Part shown: piece by piece, positions 17,286 through 26,380 of the stretch | Layout of the letters: every line of letters begins with the position of its first letter | Position numbering within the stretch: the first letter of the stretch is position 1 | Assembly (NCBI RefSeq): GCF_003217475.1 | Contig: NZ_QJSP01000007.1 | Coordinates: 1 to 64,000, forward strand | Direction of reading: 5' to 3' | Length of the DNA: 64,000 nt | Source: Williamsia limnetica | GTDB lineage: Bacteria > Actinomycetota > Actinomycetes > Mycobacteriales > Mycobacteriaceae | Made by a program: the position numbers and the translations under genes | The notes under the pieces: model-generated | Database searches by the model: none | The model's input: the letters and a program-made list of their open reading frames with translations, nothing else | Told to the model about the DNA's origin: nothing

Positions 17286-20174
17286 TTGATCGCAGTACTG
17301 GCCGCCCTGGCCATCACGGCTGCGCTGGCGCCTGCGATCATCACCTGGCTCGGCCGACGCGGTTTCTACGTGCTCGCCCTCGCGCCGTTCGGCGGACTTG
17401 TCTGGGTGTTCGCCAACTGGCCCGACGAGGCCGACGGCATCCGGACCGAGTCCATCACCTGGGTCCCCGAACTCCAGATGAACATCGACCTGCGGTTCGA
17501 CACCCTGGCCGCGATCATGTCGGTGCTGGTTCTCGGGGTCGGTGCGCTGGTTCTCTGTTACTGCGCCGAGTACTTCGGCGAGACGCAGCGCCGGGTGCGC
17601 GGTTTCTCCGCGCAGATGGTCGCCTTCGCGGGCGCCATGTTCGGGCTCGTGTGCAGCGACAACATGCTCGTGCTCTACATCTTCTGGGAATTGACGACGG
17701 TCCTGTCGTTCCTGCTCGTCGGCTTCTACGCGGTCCGTGCGACCAGTCGCCGCGCGGCGACCCAGGCCCTGCTCGTGACCACTGCCGGTGGCCTGGCCAT
17801 GCTGGTCGGCGTCATCATGCTCGGCGAGACCGCCGGGACGTACTCGCTGTCGGAGATCGTCGCGAACCCGCCCGTCGGCTGGTCGGTGACGGTCGCGATC
17901 GTACTGATCCTCGTCGGAGCGTTGAGCAAGTCGGCGATCTTCCCCTTCCACTTCTGGCTGCCCGGTGCCATGGCAGCGCCGACACCCGTCAGCGCCTACC
18001 TGCATGCCGCCGCGATGGTCAAGGCCGGCATCTTCCTGGTGGCCCGCCTCGCGCCCGGCTTCTCCGACCTGGTCTCGTGGCATGTCCTGGTCGTCGGGCT
18101 TGGTATGGCGACGATGCTGCTCGGGGGATTCCGTTCCCTACGCGAGTACGACCTGAAGCTCGTCCTGGCCTTCGGCACCGTCTCGCAGCTCGGTTTCCTG
18201 ATGGTGCTGGTGGGTATCGGCGACGCCGACGTGGCGATGGCCGCCCTCGCGATGCTTGTCGCCCACGCCTTCTTCAAGGCAGCCCTGTTCATGGTGGTCG
18301 GCGTCATCGACCACTCGACCGGCACCCGCGACCTGCGCAAACTCGCCCGCCTCGGGGAGAAGACCCCGCTGCTCGCCGTCATAGCCACCCTCGCCGCCGC
18401 CAGTATGGCCGGGATACCGCTCACGCTCGGATTCGTCGGCAAGGAGACCGCCTTCGCGGAGATCTGGGACACCGGTGCGCTCAGCGACTGGCAGGGGCCG
18501 ATCGTCGTGATCGTATTGGTCGTCGGATCGATACTCACGGTCGCGTATTCGCTCCGGTTCATCTGGGGTGCATTCGGGCGGAAGCGCAAGGCCGAACCCA
18601 GCCCCGCCGTGGCAAAGATGCACAGACCGAGCCTGGCGTTCCAGGTGCCCGCCCTCCTCCTCGCCGTGGCGGGCGTCGCCTCCGGCCCGCTGTCCGGTTT
18701 GATCGGTAAACGGTTCGAGCCGTACGCCGACACCGTCACCAGCTACGGCTCCGAAGAACTCGTCCATCTCGCGCTGTGGCACGGCTTCAACCTGCCGCTC
18801 CTGCTCAGCGCCATCGCGATCGTGTTCGGCACCGCATTGTTCGCCCTGGTCCGCGAACTCGGCCGCCTCGGATTCGTCAAACCGGCGCTCGGCAATGCCG
18901 ACCGGATCTACGACGCCGTGCTGCGCGGCGCCGACACCATCTCCATCAACCTGACCCGCAACACCCAGCGTGGTTCGCTGCCCCTGACCCAGGGGATCAT
19001 CATCGGGACCCTGGTGTTGCTGCCGACGATCGTGCTGTTCACCGGCGCCCGCAACCGATTGGAACTCAACGGATTCGAGTCACCGGTGCAGTTGGTGATC
19101 GGTGGCATCATGATCGCGTCGGCGATCGCTGCGGCGGTGCTTCGCAACCGCCTGGCCGCCGTCATCGTGGTCGGTGTCACGGGGTACAGCTGCGGCGTGT
19201 TGTTCGCCCTGCACGGCGCCCCCGACCTGGCCCTGACCCAATTTCTCGTGGAGACACTGACCCTCGTCATCTTCGTGCTGGTCCTACGCAAGTTGCCCGC
19301 AGAGGCGGAAAGGCGCCACGCCACCGGCTTCAAACCGCTGCGAGCCCTGTTGGGTCTCGCATTCGGAGCCGTGCTCGTCCTGGTCGGGCTCTTCGCTGCC
19401 GCGGCCCGTACCACGGTGCCCACAGCATCTGAATTGCCTTATGCGGCGTACAAGTACGGCAATGGCTCCAACGCCGTCAACGTCCTGCTCGTCGACATTC
19501 GCGCCTGGGACACCCTCGGCGAGGTGTCGGTTCTGCTGGTCGCGGCGACCGGGGTGGCGTCGATGGTCTTCCGGCACCGCCGCTTCGGCGCGGCGCCGCG
19601 GGTGGCCGACGCCACCCGCGCCCGTACCCCGCGCCCCGACTCCGAGGGCGTCAAGCAGTTCGGTGAGCGCACCACGTGGTTGCGCGGCAGCGACTTCCGC
19701 GACCCCCGGCATCGCTCGATGGTGCTCGAAGCGACCACCCGGATCATCTTCCCGACGATGATCGTCCTCTCGCTGTACTTCTTCTACGCAGGTCACAATG
19801 CGCCCGGCGGCGGCTTCGCCGGCGGGTTGACGATGGGCCTCGCCCTCGTCCTTCGTTACCTCGCCGGCGGCCGGTACGAGCTGGGTGAGGCGCTGCCCAT
19901 CGACGCGGGCCGCATCCTCGGTGTGGGCCTCGGGTTCTCGGTGGGCACCGCCGTCGCCTCGGTCCTGCTCGGCGCGCCCGCGCTGTCGTCGGCGACCTTC
20001 GAGTTCACCTTGCCGATCTTCGGCGACGTCAAACTCGTGACCGCGATCTTCTTCGATCTCGGCGTGTACCTGATCGTCGTCGGGCTCGTCCTCGACGTGC
20101 TGCGCAGCCTCGGTGCCCGGCTCGACGAGGACGCTCCCCGGCGTCGCCGCGAGCCGCAGGAGGCGGCGTCGTGA
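17286..20174 (+). CDS. mrpA: Mrp-type Na+/H+ antiporter subunit A with fused subunit B part
   Basis: A 962-residue membrane protein. The first two thirds are a NuoL-like antiporter domain with VSAYLHAAAMVKAGIFLVAR and a functional lysine in this helix. Next comes the DUF4040 segment (GAPDLALTQFLVETLTLVIF). The last 150 residues are MnhB-like (NAPGGGFAGGLTMGLALVLR), so subunits A and B are one polypeptide, as usual in actinobacteria. The start is TTG 17286, preceded by GGAG at suitable distance. It opens a six-gene operon with overlapping ends. The complex exports Na+ in exchange for H+ and supports pH and salt tolerance. Confidence 0.94.
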   Translation: MIAVLAALAITAALAPAIITWLGRRGFYVLALAPFGGLVWVFANWPDEADGIRTESITWVPELQMNIDLRFDTLAAIMSVLVLGVGALVLCYCAEYFGETQRRVRGFSAQMVAFAGAMFGLVCSDNMLVLYIFWELTTVLSFLLVGFYAVRATSRRAATQALLVTTAGGLAMLVGVIMLGETAGTYSLSEIVANPPVGWSVTVAIVLILVGALSKSAIFPFHFWLPGAMAAPTPVSAYLHAAAMVKAGIFLVARLAPGFSDLVSWHVLVVGLGMATMLLGGFRSLREYDLKLVLAFGTVSQLGFLMVLVGIGDADVAMAALAMLVAHAFFKAALFMVVGVIDHSTGTRDLRKLARLGEKTPLLAVIATLAAASMAGIPLTLGFVGKETAFAEIWDTGALSDWQGPIVVIVLVVGSILTVAYSLRFIWGAFGRKRKAEPSPAVAKMHRPSLAFQVPALLLAVAGVASGPLSGLIGKRFEPYADTVTSYGSEELVHLALWHGFNLPLLLSAIAIVFGTALFALVRELGRLGFVKPALGNADRIYDAVLRGADTISINLTRNTQRGSLPLTQGIIIGTLVLLPTIVLFTGARNRLELNGFESPVQLVIGGIMIASAIAAAVLRNRLAAVIVVGVTGYSCGVLFALHGAPDLALTQFLVETLTLVIFVLVLRKLPAEAERRHATGFKPLRALLGLAFGAVLVLVGLFAAAARTTVPTASELPYAAYKYGNGSNAVNVLLVDIRAWDTLGEVSVLLVAATGVASMVFRHRRFGAAPRVADATRARTPRPDSEGVKQFGERTTWLRGSDFRDPRHRSMVLEATTRIIFPTMIVLSLYFFYAGHNAPGGGFAGGLTMGLALVLRYLAGGRYELGEALPIDAGRILGVGLGFSVGTAVASVLLGAPALSSATFEFTLPIFGDVKLVTAIFFDLGVYLIVVGLVLDVLRSLGARLDEDAPRRRREPQEAAS

Positions 20175-20767
20175 GCATCAACTTCGGCCTGCTGATCGTG
20201 GTCGGCCTCATGGCCGCCTGCGGTGTCTACCTGCTCCTCGAACGCAGCCTCATCAGGATGCTGCTCGGATTGCTGTTGGTGGGCAACGCGATCAACCTGC
20301 TCATCGTCACCGTCGCCGGCGCGATGGGAAACCCACCGATCATCGGGCGCACCTCGGACGAGCGCAGCGCCGACGCCGACCCTCTGGCGCAGGGCATGGT
20401 GCTGACCGCGATCGTCATCACGATGGGCGTGGCCGCCTTCGTTCTATCCCTCGCCTATCGCAGTTTCATGATCAACACCGACGACGAGGTGGACGACGAC
20501 CCCGAGGATTTGAAGGTCAAGCGCCAGCGCAACGCAGATGCTCCCGATCGCGACCGCAGCGACGATCCCGTCACGGGCTCGGACACCATCCGCGGCGACC
20601 TGTTCGACGACGACGGCAACCCGTTGACCAAGGAAGAGATCCGGGCCCGCCGCGCGGAGATCTACGAGACCGACGTCTTGCCCGACCCTGATGAACCCGA
20701 CGAAGTCGAATACCGGCACGAACTGGGAGATCCCGACGAGGACGACGAAGGGGGTGATGCGCGATGA
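20171..20767 (+). CDS. mrpC: Mrp-type Na+/H+ antiporter subunit C
   Basis: NuoK-like subunit of 198 residues with three membrane helices in the first 100 residues (LLLERSLIRMLLGLLLVGNA; PLAQGMVLTAIVITMGVAAF). A long acidic cytoplasmic tail follows (EVDDDPEDLKVKRQRN and DPDEPDEVEYRHELGDPDED) that most bacterial MrpC proteins lack. The GTG start overlaps the mrpA stop (GTGA). It forms part of the membrane arm of the complex. Confidence 0.93.
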   Translation: MSINFGLLIVVGLMAACGVYLLLERSLIRMLLGLLLVGNAINLLIVTVAGAMGNPPIIGRTSDERSADADPLAQGMVLTAIVITMGVAAFVLSLAYRSFMINTDDEVDDDPEDLKVKRQRNADAPDRDRSDDPVTGSDTIRGDLFDDDGNPLTKEEIRARRAEIYETDVLPDPDEPDEVEYRHELGDPDEDDEGGDAR

Positions 20768-22374
20768 CACTGTCGAACGCGTGGTTCCCTACGCTCATCG
20801 TCACCCCTGTCCTGGTCCCGATGATCGGTACCGTGCTCACCCTGATCATGGGGCGCTATCCCCGCTTCCAACGCGTGGTCACCATCGGGGCCATCACCGT
20901 CGCCTTCATCGCGGCCTGCCTGCTGCTGTACCTGACCAACCGCGACGGTACGTACGCCCTGCACATCGGAGGCTGGGACTCCAAGGGCGGTGACGTCGGT
21001 CCACTCGGGGTGACCCTGGTCGCCGACCAGCTCTCGGCCCTGATGCTGGTCGTGTCGACGGCGGTCCTGCTCTGCGTCATGCTCTACGCCGTCGGCCAGG
21101 GCATCCGAGACGGCACCACCGAACAACCGGTGTCGATCTTCCTGCCGACCTACCTGCTGCTGTGCACCGGCGTCTGCAACGCCTTCCTCGCCGGCGACAT
21201 GTTCAACCTGTTCGTCTCGTTCGAGGTGCTCCTCGCCGCGAGTTTTGTGCTGCTCACCCTCGGCGCCAGCGCCGACCGGGTGCGCGCCGGCGTGTCCTAC
21301 GTGATGGTGTCGATGGTGTCGTCGCTGGTGTTCCTCGCGGGCATCGCCTTCGCCTACGCTGCCACCGGGACCCTGAACCTCGCCGAGATGGCGGTGCGCC
21401 TCGAAGACGTCCCCGACGGGACAAAGGGCGCGCTGTACGCCGTGTTGCTGGTGGCCTTCGGCATCAAGGCCGCGGTGTTCCCGCTGTCGACGTGGTTGCC
21501 CGACTCCTACCCGACCGCCCCGGCGCCGGTCACCGCGGTCTTCGCGGGATTGCTGACCAAGGTCGGTGTCTACGCGATCATCAGGGCGCACACGTTGTTG
21601 TTCCCCGGTGGCGCGATGGATCGGGTGCTGCTGGTTGCCGGACTCCTGACCATGCTGGTCGGCATCCTCGGCGCCATCGCCCAGTCCGACATCAAACGAT
21701 TGCTGTCGTTCACGCTGGTCAGCCATATCGGCTACATGATCTTCGGCATCGCCCTGTCCACGGAGTTCGGGCTGTCGAGCGCCATCTACTACGTGGCCCA
21801 CCACATTCTGGTGCAGACCACCCTCTTCCTGGTCGTGGGTCTGATCGAAAGACAGGCGGGGTCTGCCTCGCTGCGCCGACTCGGTGGCCTGGCTGCCAGT
21901 CCATTGCTCGCCGCACTGTTCCTCATCCCGGCCCTCAACCTCGGCGGTATACCGCCGTTCTCGGGCTTCATCGGCAAGGTCGCACTCATCGAAGCCGGCG
22001 TCCAGGATGGCAGCGTGCTGGCCTGGCTCCTGGTGGCCGGGTCGGTGGTGACCAGCCTGTTGACGCTGTACGTGGTCGCCCGCGTCTGGACCAAGGCGTT
22101 CTGGCGTCCCCGCGCCGACGCCCCTGAAGGCGACCTCGCCGACGCCGGTCCCGCAGCCCTCCTCGAGGGCGACGACGACGACGTGGCGTACGACGATCGC
22201 GCCGACGTCGGCCGGATGCCCATCGGGATGGTGATCCCGACCATCGCGATGGTCGGCGCCGGCATCATCCTGACCCTGTGGGCGGGACCGATCTTCGAGT
22301 TCACCGATCAGGCCGCGGCCGACCTGACCGACTCGAGCATCTATCTCAATGCCGTGCTGGGGGGTGGTCGGTGA
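20764..22374 (+). CDS. mrpD: Mrp-type Na+/H+ antiporter subunit D
   Basis: NuoN/NuoM-like antiporter subunit of 536 residues, about fourteen membrane helices. It carries LLLCTGVCNAFLAGDMFNLF, AAVFPLSTWLPDSYPTAPAP and TAVFAGLLTKVGVYAIIR, with the conserved helix-breaking proline and lysine. An acidic insertion near the C terminus (LEGDDDDVAYDDRAD) precedes the last helix. The start overlaps the mrpC stop by 4 bp, and the next start lies 2 bp after its stop. Confidence 0.94.
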   Translation: MTLSNAWFPTLIVTPVLVPMIGTVLTLIMGRYPRFQRVVTIGAITVAFIAACLLLYLTNRDGTYALHIGGWDSKGGDVGPLGVTLVADQLSALMLVVSTAVLLCVMLYAVGQGIRDGTTEQPVSIFLPTYLLLCTGVCNAFLAGDMFNLFVSFEVLLAASFVLLTLGASADRVRAGVSYVMVSMVSSLVFLAGIAFAYAATGTLNLAEMAVRLEDVPDGTKGALYAVLLVAFGIKAAVFPLSTWLPDSYPTAPAPVTAVFAGLLTKVGVYAIIRAHTLLFPGGAMDRVLLVAGLLTMLVGILGAIAQSDIKRLLSFTLVSHIGYMIFGIALSTEFGLSSAIYYVAHHILVQTTLFLVVGLIERQAGSASLRRLGGLAASPLLAALFLIPALNLGGIPPFSGFIGKVALIEAGVQDGSVLAWLLVAGSVVTSLLTLYVVARVWTKAFWRPRADAPEGDLADAGPAALLEGDDDDVAYDDRADVGRMPIGMVIPTIAMVGAGIILTLWAGPIFEFTDQAAADLTDSSIYLNAVLGGGR

Positions 22375-22375
22375 G

Positions 22376-23122
22376 ATGAGCAGCACAACCACCGACTCAC
22401 GGCCGCAGCCTCCACCACCGCGGGGCCCGATCAGAGCAGCGCTGGTCAACGCCTGGCGCTTCTCCGTCATCTTCCTGGCTTGGTACATCGCCCGAACCAT
22501 CTTCTGGTTCCGCGCCAAGATCCAGATCAAGCGCTGGTTCGGCGGTAACCGGCGCGAGGTCGCGGTCCGGCTCTGGAACGTGGCCTGGCTGACGTTCGTG
22601 TGGGTTCTGCTCTGGGGCACCTACGATCTCGCGAACGTCTTCACGGGTATCGGGGTGGCACTGTTGGTGTTGATCGCGCTGCCGTTGCCGCGGGTGCCGG
22701 TCGAGGGACGTATCCATCCCCTGACGCTGATCGAGCTCGCCGCCCGACTGATCGCTGCGTTCTTCATCTCGAGCGCGCAGGTGGCCTGGGCTGCGATCCG
22801 GCCGGCGAAACCGCCGCTGAGCGCAGTATTGCGCGCCCGGCTCGCCATCAAGTCGGACATGGTGCTGACCCTCGCGGTCGACTACCTCAACCTCGTGCCG
22901 GGCACCATGGTCGTCGAGATCGACCACAGCCGCCGGTTGCTCTACGTGCACCTGTTCGACGCCAGCTCACCGGAGAAGGTGAAGGCCTTCTACAAGCAGA
23001 TCGAAACCATCGAGCGGTTGTTCATCAAAGGCTTCGAGCGGGACGATGAGTGGCGGGCCAGCCCGTACCACGGCATCGACGACGACCTCAGTGCCGGCGA
23101 CTACCCACGGGGAGGTATCTGA
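22376..23122 (+). CDS. mrpE: Mrp-type Na+/H+ antiporter subunit E
   Basis: A 248-residue MnhE-family protein. An extra N-terminal extension of about 70 residues with a Pro-rich start and one hydrophobic stretch precedes the family core (RLWNVAWLTFVWVLLWG, then LPRVPVEGRIHPLTLIELA, and VDYLNLVPGTMVVEID). The start ATG follows the mrpD stop by 1 bp, and its own stop overlaps the mrpF ATG. The subunit is needed for full antiporter assembly. Confidence 0.92.
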   Translation: MSSTTTDSRPQPPPPRGPIRAALVNAWRFSVIFLAWYIARTIFWFRAKIQIKRWFGGNRREVAVRLWNVAWLTFVWVLLWGTYDLANVFTGIGVALLVLIALPLPRVPVEGRIHPLTLIELAARLIAAFFISSAQVAWAAIRPAKPPLSAVLRARLAIKSDMVLTLAVDYLNLVPGTMVVEIDHSRRLLYVHLFDASSPEKVKAFYKQIETIERLFIKGFERDDEWRASPYHGIDDDLSAGDYPRGGI

Positions 23123-23403
23123 TGACCTACGTATGGATGATCGCGGCAGGTCTGTTGCTGGCGGCGTCGGTCCTGACCACCGCCCGCATGCTGATCGGGC
23201 CGAACACCCTCGACCGCCTCGTCGCCCTGGACACCGCCGTGGCCGTCGCCATGTGTTCGCTGGCGGTCTGGGCCGCCTACTCGGAGGACTCGACGGTGGT
23301 GTCGGGCATCGTGGCGTTGTCGCTGTTGAGTTTCGTCGGATCGGTGGCGGTCGCCCGATTCCGGGTCCGGGACAACGAAGGTGTGGCCGACCATGATCGC
23401 TGA
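23122..23403 (+). CDS. mrpF: Mrp-type Na+/H+ antiporter subunit F
   Basis: A 93-residue protein with three membrane helices and the family motif LIGPNTLDRLVALDTAVA; the cytoplasmic end is RFRVRDNEGVADHDR. The frame is open upstream inside mrpE. The ATG at 23122 overlaps the mrpE stop and is preceded by GGAGG, which fixes the start. Confidence 0.93.
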   Translation: MTYVWMIAAGLLLAASVLTTARMLIGPNTLDRLVALDTAVAVAMCSLAVWAAYSEDSTVVSGIVALSLLSFVGSVAVARFRVRDNEGVADHDR

Positions 23404-23725
23404 CATCGTGGTCGCGGTTCTCATGCTGACCGGAGCCACCATGGCGTTCACCGCGTCCATCGGTATCCTGCGGTTCCCGGACACCATGACGCGGATGCAC
23501 GCCGCCACCAAACCGCAGACCCTCGGCCTGATCCTGGTTCTGCTGGGTGCGGGCGTCCGGCTCTGGGACACCATCGATTTCGGGATGCTCGTGCTGTCGG
23601 GCATCTTTGCGCTCATCACGGCGCCGGTGATCGCCCACCGGGTCGGCAAGCTGGCGTATCAGGAGCAGCGCATCCGCGACGACCTGATCGATTCCGACGA
23701 CGTCGAATCGCCGCGCACAGACTGA
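23393..23725 (+). CDS. mrpG: Mrp-type Na+/H+ antiporter subunit G
   Basis: A 110-residue MnhG/PhaG-family protein with three membrane helices and GILRFPDTMTRMHAATKPQT, the family signature. It overlaps mrpF by 11 bp; a GTG at 23381 is an alternative start. It ends the operon, which therefore contains all subunits A(B), C, D, E, F and G. Confidence 0.92.
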   Translation: MIADIVVAVLMLTGATMAFTASIGILRFPDTMTRMHAATKPQTLGLILVLLGAGVRLWDTIDFGMLVLSGIFALITAPVIAHRVGKLAYQEQRIRDDLIDSDDVESPRTD

Positions 23726-23758
23726 TGACACCCGCCCACCCATGAAGGTCGACCCACG

Positions 23759-25144
23759 GTGAGTGCCGACGACGAGTTGTCCGCTTCCCAACTGCGCCGA
23801 GGCGGGGAACTGGGTAAAGTCGCCGCGCACTCGGCGATCAGGCGGGTTCGCTCACGGGCGGTGACCCTCGGTGGATCCCACGACGAGCGACGCAGACGTG
23901 CCGAGCAGGACGCGCTGGCCGCCGCCGACGAACTCATCACGGTCCTCGGGTCGATGAAGGGCGCCGCGATGAAGGTGGGCCAGTTTTTGTCCCTTCTCGA
24001 TCTCGACATGGTGCCCAGGTCGGCGCGCGGCGCGTTCAACCAGAAGCTGGCCATCTTGCGCGACAACGCTCCCCGCGTCTCGAACGAGACAATGCTCGGG
24101 GTGCTCGGCGCCGAGCTGGGCCCGAAGATGTCCGAGTTCGCCCACATCGATCCCGAGCCCCTCGCGGCCGCCTCGATCGGGCAGGTCTACCGCGCCACGC
24201 TGGTCGATGGCCGCTCGGTGGCGGTGAAGGTGCAGTATCCGGGCATCGACGCGGTGGTGCGCGCCGACCTCAAGAACCTGGCAATCGCCTTGCGGTTGTA
24301 CAAGAAGTTGCTCCCCACGGTCGATCCGCAGTCCTTTGTCCGCGAGATCACCGGCAACATCTTGGCCGAACTCGACTATGAGGCCGAGGCCGACAATCAG
24401 CGCAGGTTATCTGTTCGCTACGCGGGGCACCCGTTCATCCAGATCCCCGACGTGATCGAAAGTCTTTGTACTGCCAGAGTGTTGACGACCGAATTGGTCA
24501 CCGGTATCGGGCTCACCGAGGTCGCCGGACTCGATGCCGAGACCCGGGACCAGGTCGGTGAGGTGATCTACCGGTTCTACTGCGGCAGTATCCACACCGA
24601 CGCCACCTTTTGCGGCGATCCCCATCCCGGCAACGTCATCCTTGCCGACGACGGCCGCGTCGCGTTCCTGGATTTCGGCTCGAGCAAGACCATGTCCAAG
24701 GGTTCGTTGCGGCTCGAGCAGCAGTCTCTGATCGCCGCGCGAGCCGGTGATGCGGCGGGGGTGGCGAGCATACTGCGCCGCGGCGGTGTATTGGTCAATG
24801 AGGAGTCGATCACCGACGAGGACGTGCTCGACTATGTCCGCGACTCCACCTGGTGGCATATGAACGACGAGGCGTTGACCATCACGCCCCAGATCGCGAA
24901 CACCGCGATGATCGCCGCCGTCCACCCGGCGACCGATTACGGTGGCCACGCCCGTGAGCAACGTTTTCCGGAGGAACATCTGATGGCCCGCCGCGTGGAG
25001 TTCTACACCTGCGCGATGCTAGGCCAACTGGGCGCGACAGCGAACTGGTACCGCATCGAGGCCGAGTGGCTGACCGACGCCGAGCCGGAAACCGAACTGG
25101 GACAGATCGATCAGTGGTGGCGCAGACGCACGTTCAGCGACTGA
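23759..25144 (+). CDS. ABC1/AarF (UbiB-like) atypical kinase
   Basis: A 461-residue ADCK/UbiB-family protein. It shows the family KxGQ motif (KGAAMKVGQFLSLLD), the Ala-rich nucleotide loop AAASIGQVYRATLVDG, the lysine in VAVKVQYPGI, the catalytic loop GDPHPGNVIL and the metal-binding DFG in FLDFGSSKT. These proteins are atypical ATPases or kinases linked to isoprenoid-lipid and quinone metabolism. The GTG start follows GAAGG at 23744. It lies 33 bp after mrpG in the same direction and may be co-transcribed. Confidence 0.88.
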   Translation: MSADDELSASQLRRGGELGKVAAHSAIRRVRSRAVTLGGSHDERRRRAEQDALAAADELITVLGSMKGAAMKVGQFLSLLDLDMVPRSARGAFNQKLAILRDNAPRVSNETMLGVLGAELGPKMSEFAHIDPEPLAAASIGQVYRATLVDGRSVAVKVQYPGIDAVVRADLKNLAIALRLYKKLLPTVDPQSFVREITGNILAELDYEAEADNQRRLSVRYAGHPFIQIPDVIESLCTARVLTTELVTGIGLTEVAGLDAETRDQVGEVIYRFYCGSIHTDATFCGDPHPGNVILADDGRVAFLDFGSSKTMSKGSLRLEQQSLIAARAGDAAGVASILRRGGVLVNEESITDEDVLDYVRDSTWWHMNDEALTITPQIANTAMIAAVHPATDYGGHAREQRFPEEHLMARRVEFYTCAMLGQLGATANWYRIEAEWLTDAEPETELGQIDQWWRRRTFSD

Positions 25145-25149
25145 CCTAC

Positions 25150-25216
25150 CCCGATCTTGGTGGGTTCTGGCGACGGCCACCTGCGGAAATGCCCGCCGAA
25201 AGCCACCAAGATCGGG
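25150..25216. terminator. Perfect 14-bp inverted repeat between converging genes
   Basis: CCCGATCTTGGTGG at 25150-25163 pairs perfectly with CCACCAAGATCGGG at 25203-25216, around a 39-base GC-rich loop. It occupies nearly the whole gap between the ABC1 kinase stop and the stop of the converging GCS2 gene at 25217. A bidirectional terminator is the simplest reading. Confidence 0.65.
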
Positions 25217-26353
25217 TCAGCGCGCGAGTTCGGCGACCACGGCGTCCACCACCGCGACCATGTCGCCTGTCTCGGCGAACTTCTGTCGCTGTCGCTGATA
25301 GGACCCGCCGCGAAGCGGGATCTGGGCCACGGACGCGAGTTCGTCGACACAGTCGAGATCCTTCGCGATCGGCGCGAGCCGGTTCAGCATGTCCGTCAAG
25401 TCGTCGGTGACCAACCGCTCATTGCAGTCGCTGTCGGTGATGATGATCGCGTCGAGTCCGTAACGTGCTGCCCGCCACTTGTTTTCCTGCACCAGCCAGG
25501 GGGCCATCACGGGCAGTTGTTCACCGGCGTCGAGGCGACGATCCAGATCGACGACGAGGCAGTGGATCAGTGCCACCAGGCCGGCGAGTTCGGCGATGGT
25601 CGACACCCCGTCGCACACCCTGATCTCCACGGTCCCGAGATTCGGCGAAGGGCGGATGTCCCAACGGATCTCGTTGAGGTGCTCGATGATGCCGGTGTGC
25701 ATCTGGTCACCGACGAACGCCTCGAACTCACCCCACTGCTGGAACTGGAAGGGCAGACCCGCGGTGGGCAGCTGCTGGAACATCATCGCCCGGTTGCTGG
25801 CGTACCCGGTGTCCTGGCCGGACCACATCGGCGACGAGGCAGACAACGCCAGCAGATGCGGATACTGGTTCAACAGCGACGACACAATCGGTAACACCTT
25901 GTCGCGGTGATTGATCCCGACATGGACGTGCACACCCCAGATGAGCATCTGGCGACCCCACCACTGGGTTCGCTCGATCAGCTCGGCGTATCGGTGCCCG
26001 GGCGTGAGTTGCTGGGTGGACCACTGAGCGAAAGGATGGGTGCCCGCCCCGAAGAGATCGACGCCGATGTCGTCGGCGATCCCGCGCACCACACCGAGCG
26101 ACTCGGACAGGTCTGCAATCGCCTCGCCCGTGTTGCGGCAGATACCTGTGACGAGTTCAACGGTGTTGCGGAGCAACTCTTTGTGGATGCGATCGCCCGA
26201 ACTGGGGTTGTCGAGTTCACTGACCCGCTCGAAGAGCCGCGCTGCCGAGTTCGACAAGTCGCGAGTCTCCTTGTCGACGAGCGCGAACTCCCACTCGACG
26301 CCGATGGTCGGCGTCGGTGATGAGTTGAACTCGATCGACCCGGCGCTATTTAT
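25217..26353 (-). CDS. GCS2-family carboxylate-amine ligase (glutamate-cysteine ligase type), non-canonical start
   Basis: About 378 residues if started at ATA 26353. The glutamate/ATP-binding start TPTIGVEWEFALVD, then GAGTHPFAQW, GVHVHVGI, LLALSASSPMWSGQDTGYAS and EIRVCD are hallmarks of the YbdK/GCS2 ligases that join glutamate to cysteine or another amine. The family-like frame reaches back to about residue 8. It then runs into the in-frame stop of sodC at 26381-26383 without any ATG, GTG, TTG or CTG. The first usual codon is a TTG at 26257, which would delete the catalytic GVEWEF. ATA at 26351-26353, 6 bases after AAGAGAG, is my best guess. It corresponds to mycobacterial Rv0433, beside sodC. 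Confidence 0.85.
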   Translation of the reverse strand: MNSAGSIEFNSSPTPTIGVEWEFALVDKETRDLSNSAARLFERVSELDNPSSGDRIHKELLRNTVELVTGICRNTGEAIADLSESLGVVRGIADDIGVDLFGAGTHPFAQWSTQQLTPGHRYAELIERTQWWGRQMLIWGVHVHVGINHRDKVLPIVSSLLNQYPHLLALSASSPMWSGQDTGYASNRAMMFQQLPTAGLPFQFQQWGEFEAFVGDQMHTGIIEHLNEIRWDIRPSPNLGTVEIRVCDGVSTIAELAGLVALIHCLVVDLDRRLDAGEQLPVMAPWLVQENKWRAARYGLDAIIITDSDCNERLVTDDLTDMLNRLAPIAKDLDCVDELASVAQIPLRGGSYQRQRQKFAETGDMVAVVDAVVAELAR

Positions 26354-26380
26354 TTCGGCTCTCTTCGATCGCGGTTTATC

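Noticed and set aside
20662-22620. A 652-codon open frame on the minus strand opposite mrpD and mrpE
   Set aside because: It is an antisense shadow typical of high-GC DNA. Its product is a low-complexity run of His, Gln, Arg and Asp without any fold, and mrpD/mrpE on the other strand are certain.
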